Part shown: positions 6,221-10,861 of the stretch, one piece after another
How the letters are laid out: each line of letters opens with the position of its first letter
Position numbering within the stretch: position 1 is the stretch's first letter
NCBI GenBank assembly: GCA_020860025.1
Contig: JAJBVC010000130.1
Span: 1-10,861, forward strand
Direction of reading: 5' to 3'
Origin: Clostridiales bacterium
Lineage (GTDB): Bacteria > Bacillota > Clostridia > Oscillospirales > Acutalibacteraceae
DNA: 10,861 nucleotides
Notes under the pieces: generated by a model
Database searches by the model: none
Told to the model about the DNA's origin: nothing
Seen by the model: only the letters and a program-made list of their open reading frames with translations
Position numbers and translations under genes: made by a program

Positions 6221-7963
6221 TTATGTATTTTTATTAAACAGTTTTCTGAATTCATCATCTGTCATACTGCTGACTGAGGACTGATTTTGCTTTTTGTACT
6301 CCTCGTTAACAATAGAAATGCAATCAAAAAACTCTTTTTTTACATTTTTGCTGTCGCCTGTTCTGGCGATAATTCCCGATAACTGCCCAAGTTCACTGTC
6401 CGTTAAAACAGAACTGAAGTTTATTAAATCTACATCAAGCCCGTCATTAAGCCTTGATATTATTTCCTCAAACGTCCGTTTTATAAACGATGATGAAAAT
6501 TTTTCAGTATCAAAATCACTGCATAATTTTCGGCAATCGGGATATTTAAGAAGCAGACCGATAATTCGCTGTTCAGCTTTAATCTGCTTTATTGAAGCAC
6601 TGCTATCATAGCTTACTTTTGTTGCTGTCTTCATACTGTCGTCAACAATTTTTCTGTACTCATTTTTCTGCTGACGGCGCTTTTGCTTTTTTATTGAATC
6701 GGACAACTGAGCCTTAATACTTGACTTGTCCACATTTAGTTCATTAGAAAGCTTTGTTACATATAAATCCTGCTCAATCGGGCCGACATCAGAAAGAATT
6801 TTTATACAAGAGTTAATAAAATCAAGCTTGCCCTGCGTTGCATTCAGGTTATATTTCTTTCTTTCTGAAAGTATTGCAAATTCAATTTCGTTTGACGCTC
6901 CTTCAAGCATTCCCTTGAATTTATCACGACCGTAAGTCTTAATTATTTCATCGGGGTCTTTACCGCCGACAAGAGAAGGAATTTTGATTTTAACATCAGT
7001 CTGTTTAAAAAGCTTAACAGCCTTATCAAGAGCTTTCTGCCCTGCTTCATCAGCGTCATACGCAAGCGTAACCTCGTTTGCATAACGACTTATAAGCCTT
7101 ACCTGTTCGGGAGTCAGAGCCGTTCCGCAGCCGGCAACGGCATTCGTAAATCCTGCCTGGTGCATTGCAATTACGTCCATATATCCCTCGCACAGAATAA
7201 GACCGCTGTCTGCATTGTCTTTTGCAATATTTAATGCAAAAAGCTCATTTGTCTTTTTGTATACGAGAGTATCGGATGTGTTGATATACTTCGGTTTACT
7301 GTCGTCAAGAACACGACCGCCAAAAGCAATTACATTTCCCCTAACATCAATTATCGGGGTCATAACTCTGTTTTTAAACATATCGTAGTAATGATTATTT
7401 TTGCTGTGCTTAACGACACCGGCATCAACCATTTCACTTACAGTATAACCCTTTTCTTTCAAATACTTCAGCAAACTGTCCCATTCATTCGGAGCATAAC
7501 CGAGACCGAAATGCTTAATCGTTTTCATTGTAAGCCCACGGTTAAGGTAATAATCAAGACCGGCTTTACCCTGCTCGCTCATCATATAATTATGATAAAA
7601 TTTTGCACTTTCCCTATTTATCTCTAAAATACGACGACGACTTTTTGATATACTGTCATCAAAGCCATCCTGTGGCATTTGCATTCCTGCACGTTGTGCA
7701 AGTAACTTTACAGCGTCAAGATAATCGAGATTTTCAATTTTCTTTATAAAGGTAACAGCATCGCCGCCTGCACCGCAGCCGAAGCAATAAAACGACTGCG
7801 TATCGTTATATACTGTAAAAGACGGCGTTTTTTCATTATGAAACGGGCATAAGCCAATAGACGTTGAACCTCTTTTCTTAAGAGAAACATAGGTAGAAAT
7901 TACGTCCTCAATATCTGTTTTTAATTTAAGTTCCTGCAAAAAATTCTCATTTATACGAGGCAC
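6221..7963 (-). CDS. dnaG: DNA primase DnaG
   Basis: The primase makes RNA primers for replication; 580 residues from the chosen GTG. The N-terminal CHC2 zinc domain has CPFHNEKTPSF (Cys39, His42) and FYCFGCGAGGD (Cys60, Cys63). The RNA-polymerase core basic motif appears as MFKNRVMTPI (195-204), with Lys where Arg is frequent. The Toprim domain shows CEGYMDVI (Glu259, Asp263), AGCGTALT and AYDADEAG (Asp303, Asp305). A charged, Lys-rich segment (about 420-440) leads to the C-terminal DnaB-binding region, which is divergent as usual. The frame is open back to a TTG at 7996, but the GTG at 7963 has an excellent AGAAAGGAGG ribosome site 7 nt upstream and yields the expected N-terminus (PRINENFLQELK). 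The dgt stop lies 29 nt upstream. Confidence 0.97.
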   Translation of the reverse strand: MPRINENFLQELKLKTDIEDVISTYVSLKKRGSTSIGLCPFHNEKTPSFTVYNDTQSFYCFGCGAGGDAVTFIKKIENLDYLDAVKLLAQRAGMQMPQDGFDDSISKSRRRILEINRESAKFYHNYMMSEQGKAGLDYYLNRGLTMKTIKHFGLGYAPNEWDSLLKYLKEKGYTVSEMVDAGVVKHSKNNHYYDMFKNRVMTPIIDVRGNVIAFGGRVLDDSKPKYINTSDTLVYKKTNELFALNIAKDNADSGLILCEGYMDVIAMHQAGFTNAVAGCGTALTPEQVRLISRYANEVTLAYDADEAGQKALDKAVKLFKQTDVKIKIPSLVGGKDPDEIIKTYGRDKFKGMLEGASNEIEFAILSERKKYNLNATQGKLDFINSCIKILSDVGPIEQDLYVTKLSNELNVDKSSIKAQLSDSIKKQKRRQQKNEYRKIVDDSMKTATKVSYDSSASIKQIKAEQRIIGLLLKYPDCRKLCSDFDTEKFSSSFIKRTFEEIISRLNDGLDVDLINFSSVLTDSELGQLSGIIARTGDSKNVKKEFFDCISIVNEEYKKQNQSSVSSMTDDEFRKLFNKNT

Positions 7964-7970
7964 ATAATTC

Positions 7971-7980
7971 CCTCCTTTCT
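7971..7980 (-). promoter_or_regulatory. Strong ribosome binding site that decides the dnaG start
   Basis: AGAAAGGAGG on the minus strand lies 7 nt upstream of the GTG at 7963. Its strength and spacing select this GTG over the upstream in-frame TTG at 7996. Confidence 0.9.
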
Positions 7981-7992
7981 CTTTTCTAAAAA

Positions 7993-9003
7993 TCAATCAA
8001 GCCAAAACATTGGCACAAAAAGCTGATTAAATACCTTTGGCGCATATGTATCGCTCATACCGGCAATATAATCGCATACAGCACGTTCTTCTCCGTCACT
8101 TTTTGCAATATTTATATATTCTTCGGGCATTTCGTCAATATGCTTTATATAGTAACTGTATATTTTTTCAAGCATATCAACCGCCTTGCTTTCCTCTCCT
8201 TTGCAGACAGGATTAGTATACACGGCGGAAAACATAAAATCGTGCAAATCAAGAAATGATGTATAGCAATCCTCGCTCATACGAATATTGTCAGAGCTGT
8301 TATGTATTACGTCAAGAACCATATTGTTAATTCGCTGTGATTTTGTCATACCAAGCTGAAGCCGTAAACTGAGAGGAATATCCTCCTCAATCATCACTCC
8401 GGCACGAATAGCATCGTCAATATCATGATTAATATATGCTATTTTATCGGCAATTCTTATAATTTGACCCTCAAGCGTATATGCCTCTTTGCCTTTAGTG
8501 TGGCACAGAATTCCGTTTCTGACTTCATCTGTTAAATTAAGACCGTTACCGTTTTTTTCAAGTTTTTCGACAACTCGCACGCTTTGCTCATAATGCCTGA
8601 AACCGCCGTTGCAAAGGCTATTGAGTGCACGCTCTCCGGCATGTCCGAAAGGAGTATGACCTAAATCATGACCGAGAGCGATAGCTTCTGTCAGATCCTC
8701 ATTAAGACGAAGCGCTCTTGCAATCGTTCGTGCAATTTGCGAAACCTCAAGAGTATGAGTCAGACGAGTTCTGTAGTGGTCGCCGCTCGGCGCAAGAAAG
8801 ACCTGCGTTTTATGCTTTAGCCGTCTGAACGACTGGGAATGAATAATTCTGTCACGATCACGCTGAAAACAAGTACGTATTTCACATTCAGGCTCAGCTT
8901 TTTCACGTCCACGGCTTTTGCTTGCAAAACAGGCTTTATCGCATAAAATGCTTTTTTCATTTTCTTCTGACAAAAGACGTATACATTTATCCAAATTATT
9001 CAC
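7993..9003 (-). CDS. dgt: Deoxyguanosinetriphosphate triphosphohydrolase-like (dNTPase)
   Basis: This HD-superfamily enzyme hydrolyses dNTPs to nucleoside and tripolyphosphate. It has 336 residues from the GTG and is the shorter type common in Firmicutes. Motifs are RDRDRIIHSQSFRRLKHKTQVF (48-69, quoted in part: FRRLKHKTQVF), TRLTHTLEVSQIAR (79-92; His83), GHDLGHTPFGHAGE (111-124; His112, Asp113), a GGFRHYEQS block (133-141) and IADKIAYINHD (184-194; Asp186). His83, His112, Asp113 and Asp186 are the HD metal ligands. In this family the nucleotide specificity varies. It heads the operon and could set dNTP supply for the primase. Start: AAAGGG touches the GTG at 9003, which is too close, while the in-frame TTG at 8994 lies 8 nt from it; the true N-terminus may be three residues shorter. 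Confidence 0.93.
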   Translation of the reverse strand: MNNLDKCIRLLSEENEKSILCDKACFASKSRGREKAEPECEIRTCFQRDRDRIIHSQSFRRLKHKTQVFLAPSGDHYRTRLTHTLEVSQIARTIARALRLNEDLTEAIALGHDLGHTPFGHAGERALNSLCNGGFRHYEQSVRVVEKLEKNGNGLNLTDEVRNGILCHTKGKEAYTLEGQIIRIADKIAYINHDIDDAIRAGVMIEEDIPLSLRLQLGMTKSQRINNMVLDVIHNSSDNIRMSEDCYTSFLDLHDFMFSAVYTNPVCKGEESKAVDMLEKIYSYYIKHIDEMPEEYINIAKSDGEERAVCDYIAGMSDTYAPKVFNQLFVPMFWLD

Positions 9004-9015
9004 CCTTTCATTAAT

Positions 9016-9039
9016 ATTATACGTATTATACTGTATAAT
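9016..9039. promoter_or_regulatory. Triple ATTATAC motif / dgt -10 region
   Basis: ATTATAC occurs at 9016-9022 and 9025-9031, followed by its inverted copy GTATAAT at 9033-9039. The last two form a perfect 7-bp inverted repeat with a one-base centre. On the minus strand the first two give TATAAT boxes suited as -10 elements for dgt, with starts near 9018 or 9009. I see no good -35 at 16-18 bp. It may be the dgt operon promoter, an operator, or both. Confidence 0.5.
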
Positions 9040-9069
9040 TCCTTTATTTTCTTAAACAAATTTTTAATA

Positions 9070-9098
9070 TTGACTTAATTTATCTTTAAATATATTAT
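9070..9098 (+). promoter_or_regulatory. Sigma-A promoter of the metallophosphoesterase gene
   Basis: TTGACT (9070-9075) and TATTAT (9093-9098) are separated by 17 bp in a very AT-rich region, with one mismatch to consensus in each hexamer. Transcription would start near 9105, leaving a leader of only about 11 nt before the ATG at 9116, with the AGGTGA ribosome site at its extreme 5' end. Confidence 0.75.
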
Positions 9099-9115
9099 AT
9101 TTATAGGTGATTAAA

Positions 9116-9940
9116 ATGATCTATGCGATAATTGCGGTTATTCTGATAATTATAATATTATTTTGTTACTGCCAAAACAATATAATTGATACGACAAGAT
9201 ATAACCTTGATTTTACTCATACAAATAAAGATTTTAAAATTGTACACCTTTCCGATTTTCATTCAAAGCCGTTCAAAAAAGTAATTGAAAAAATTAAAAA
9301 TGAAAAGCCCGATATAATCTGTATTACAGGCGATTTTATAAACGACAAATGCAAAAACAAGGATAAAATGCTTTGCTACGGTAAAGAGCTTATTTCGATA
9401 GCTCCCGTATATTACATAACGGGTAATCACGAACGAAGGCTCGATAATTTTGATTCTTTGATGCAAGAGTTAAGTAAAATCGGATTTAACGTACTTCAAA
9501 ATGAAATTGCCGAAACTGAATTTTGCACAATACTCGGTATGGATGAAAACCAAGCGGATTTCGATGATTACAAAGCAAGACGAAACGGAACTTTTGTTTA
9601 CAAAGATATGTCGCAATACTTTAAAGAACTTGAAAAATCCGATAAATTCAGGCTTGTTTTAAGTCACTTTCCTGAAAATTTTGAAGGAATTAAAGAGCTT
9701 AATTATTCGCAATATGATTTTGAACTTCAGCTTTCGGGGCACGCCCACGGCGGTCAATGGATAATGCCGTTTATAGGCCCGCTGTTTTCGCCAGGTCAAG
9801 GAGTATTTCCAAAATATGCGAGAGGCTCGTTCGGCAAACACCCAGTGATGATTGTAAGCCGTGGTTTGGGCAATTCCGAATTTCCTTTAAGATTATTCAA
9901 TCACCCTGAAATAGTTGTAATAAACGTAAAACAACAATAA
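9116..9940 (+). CDS. Membrane-anchored calcineurin-like metallophosphoesterase (YkuE-like)
   Basis: The protein has 274 residues from the ATG. The N-terminus is a single hydrophobic segment (about 3-19, YAIIAVILIIIILFCYC) acting as anchor or uncleaved signal, so the catalytic domain is probably outside the membrane. Metal-binding motifs are all present: HLSDFHS (Asp47, His49), TGDF (Asp73), TGNHE (Asn104, His105), LSHFP (His184) and SGHAHGGQW (His209, His211). The tail FSPGQGVFPKYARG and VSRGLGNSEFPLRLFNHPEI is characteristic of YkuE-type enzymes. Some relatives act on lipid-linked nucleotide substrates such as UDP-diacylglucosamine, but the substrate here is unknown. A GTG at 9107 would add three residues but forms part of the AGGTGA ribosome site (9105-9110), so the ATG is preferred. 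It is monocistronic, divergent from dgt and ends before a hairpin. Confidence 0.92.
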   Translation: MIYAIIAVILIIIILFCYCQNNIIDTTRYNLDFTHTNKDFKIVHLSDFHSKPFKKVIEKIKNEKPDIICITGDFINDKCKNKDKMLCYGKELISIAPVYYITGNHERRLDNFDSLMQELSKIGFNVLQNEIAETEFCTILGMDENQADFDDYKARRNGTFVYKDMSQYFKELEKSDKFRLVLSHFPENFEGIKELNYSQYDFELQLSGHAHGGQWIMPFIGPLFSPGQGVFPKYARGSFGKHPVMIVSRGLGNSEFPLRLFNHPEIVVINVKQQ

Positions 9941-9954
9941 ATATCATTCAATTT

Positions 9955-9991
9955 ATTAAGCCGACGTGTAGTATTTACACATCGGCTTAAT
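9955..9991 (+). terminator. Hairpin terminator between convergent genes
   Basis: ATTAAGCCGA (9955-9964) pairs with TCGGCTTAAT (9982-9991); after a C/A mismatch, GTGTA pairs with TACAC around a 5-nt loop (GTATT). On the plus strand TAGTTTTG follows, a modest T tract, 14 nt after the metallophosphoesterase stop. The stem is symmetrical and may also stop the convergent minus-strand gene, though the T tract on that side is weak. Confidence 0.8.
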
Positions 9992-10029
9992 TAGTTTTGC
10001 ATCTCACTCAGTAAGGAAACATATTAAAT

Positions 10030-10861
10030 TTACTTTTTAGTTGTAATTTTTTGTGTCTTACTCCAGCTTGAGTAGATTTTTGTTGACTTGCCGTTGACTT
10101 TTACTGTCTTGTAAGTGCGGACACGGACATAATATTTTTTCTTTGATTTAAGCTTTGAAATTGTTTTTGATGTCGTGCCGGTTTTTGAAACGGTTACGGT
10201 CTTTGCATTGCTGAAGTCTTTGCTTGTACTGTACTGAATTTGATAGCCTGTAGTTTGTGTTGCCTGCTTTTTCCATTTTACAGTAAAGCCTTTTGATTTA
10301 GCGGTAATCTTGCTGATACTTGTTGACTTCGGTTTGATTGTATAAGTCAGTGTTTTTGTACCGCTGTAGTTGCCCTTGAATTTGATAGTAACAGTATATT
10401 TTCCAACCGATTTACTCTTGCTGTTTGAGTATGTTACGGTGTAATACTTCGAGTTAATCTTGTTACCCTTGCTGTCCTTAATCGTCAATGATGGCTTGTG
10501 AGCTTTGCCGTCATAGGTATATGAAGTTGAGGACAACTTTATCGTTTTAGGATAGTAAATTGTTGTGGCACTCTTAGTAGCACCACATACCGAACAGGTC
10601 GGAGTGATTTTACCGTTTTTGCTCAATGTTGCTTTGGTAACAATATTTTTGTATGTATGAGCAGTCTTTGCAATAGTTTCGGTCTTTGTTGCTCCGCAAA
10701 CTGTACAAGTATATGTCTTTACGCCTGTTGCGGAACACGTTGCCGCTTTAGTAACCTTACCACTGTCATATGTATGAGCGGTCTTTGCGATTGTTTCGGT
10801 CTTTGTCGCTCCGCAAACTGTACAAGTATACGTCTTTACACCTGTTGCGGAACATGTTGCA
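10030..10861 (-). CDS. Secreted Cys-repeat / Ig-like / FnIII surface protein, C-terminal part (N-terminus beyond right edge)
   Basis: The minus frame is open from the window edge to the TAA at 10030-10032 (276 residues visible); no start is seen, and an apparent start at 10626 is an internal TTG. Residues 1-39 and 40-77 are tandem repeats with TCSATGVKTYTCTVCGATK and an AHTY turn. A degenerate third copy (77-100) keeps only the CSVC pair. Next comes an Ig-like beta domain (about 103-177; YTYDGKAHKPS, GNYSGTKTLTYTIKP), then a fibronectin type III domain (about 180-276; FTVKWKK, GYQIQYSTS, YYVRVRTYK, SSWSKTQKI). The protein is rich in Lys, Thr and Ser and ends directly after FnIII, with no LPXTG anchor or membrane segment. 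Such architectures occur in large extracellular proteins of gut Clostridia; binding or adhesion is inference. Catalytic or LRR domains could lie upstream, outside the window. Confidence 0.88.
   Translation of the reverse strand, partial: ATCSATGVKTYTCTVCGATKTETIAKTAHTYDSGKVTKAATCSATGVKTYTCTVCGATKTETIAKTAHTYKNIVTKATLSKNGKITPTCSVCGATKSATTIYYPKTIKLSSTSYTYDGKAHKPSLTIKDSKGNKINSKYYTVTYSNSKSKSVGKYTVTIKFKGNYSGTKTLTYTIKPKSTSISKITAKSKGFTVKWKKQATQTTGYQIQYSTSKDFSNAKTVTVSKTGTTSKTISKLKSKKKYYVRVRTYKTVKVNGKSTKIYSSWSKTQKITTKK
10663..10860 (-). repeat. 117-bp tandem coding repeat (39-residue Cys module)
   Basis: Bases 10663-10743 and 10780-10860 align at a 117-bp period over 27 codons with seven base differences, all synonymous (Thr, Ile, Thr, Ala, Thr, Gly and Thr codons). 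The array continues beyond the right edge, so the copy number is unknown. Each module encodes Cys-x9-Cys-x2-Cys-x12-His. Confidence 0.9.

Noticed and set aside
6199..6258. Longer rpoD start at 6258
   Set aside because: The extra 20 residues overlap dnaG and are not sigma-like; the ATG at 6198 has an AGAGGAG site.
6294..7627. Plus-strand frames at 6294-6611, 6726-6935 and 7391-7627
   Set aside because: All lie antisense within dnaG, whose Toprim and zinc-finger motifs fix the real frame.
9263..9841. Minus-strand frames at 9263-9466 and 9659-9841
   Set aside because: They are antisense shadows of the metallophosphoesterase, which has every catalytic motif.
10030..10626. A complete 198-residue gene starting at 10626
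   Set aside because: The apparent start is an internal TTG; the same frame continues through further Cys repeats to the window edge, so the gene is partial.
10663..10860. CRISPR array
   Set aside because: The repeat period is 117 bp with no unique spacers and it lies in frame in a protein-coding gene.
1..10861. Mobile element, prophage or defence island
   Set aside because: No transposase, integrase, terminal repeats or phage genes are seen; gene content is core metabolism and information processing. No tRNA or rRNA genes were recognised either.

Overview
The window reads as a low-GC, Gram-positive anaerobe of the Clostridia, most like Ruminococcaceae/Oscillospiraceae gut bacteria. This rests on AT-rich synonymous codon choice, strong AGGAGG-type ribosome binding sites, a short SigA-type primary sigma factor, a DUF896 protein, and a Cys-repeat plus fibronectin-III surface protein of the kind common in that group. 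The genus cannot be fixed from sequence reading alone.

Right to left, positions ~9003 to 1 hold eleven genes on the minus strand, nearly without gaps: dgt (dNTP triphosphohydrolase), dnaG (primase), rpoD (primary sigma factor), a DUF896 small protein, tmk (thymidylate kinase), a DUF2156 protein, a GNAT acetyltransferase, a DJ-1/PfpI protein, 5-formyl-THF cyclo-ligase, mltG (peptidoglycan lytic transglycosylase) and the N-terminal part of a U32 'peptidase' cut by the left edge. Junctions range from a 10-nt overlap to 29-nt gaps, and I see no internal terminator, so the block looks like one long housekeeping operon. It is a clostridial form of the macromolecular-synthesis cluster (dnaG-rpoD) fused to nucleotide and folate supply genes (dgt, tmk, cyclo-ligase) and a cell-wall/RNA-modification pair (mltG-U32).

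Positions 9004-9115 are a divergent intergenic region. It has a near-consensus sigma-A promoter for the plus-strand metallophosphoesterase (9116-9940), and two TATAAT boxes facing dgt that lie inside a triple-copy ATTATAC motif. A hairpin at 9955-9991 closes the metallophosphoesterase. It probably also serves the convergent gene at 10030-10861, the C-terminal part of a secreted repeat protein with 39-residue Cys-rich repeats, an Ig-like domain and a C-terminal FnIII domain.

Nothing here is clearly a new defence or mobile system; this is mostly core genome. The observations worth a second look are consensus promoters antisense to the cyclo-ligase and GNAT genes, the repeated operator-like motif ahead of dgt, the purely synonymous divergence of the Cys repeats, and the uncharacterised DUF896, DUF2156 and GNAT members of the sigma-factor operon. 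No gene-free stretch exceeds about 115 bases.
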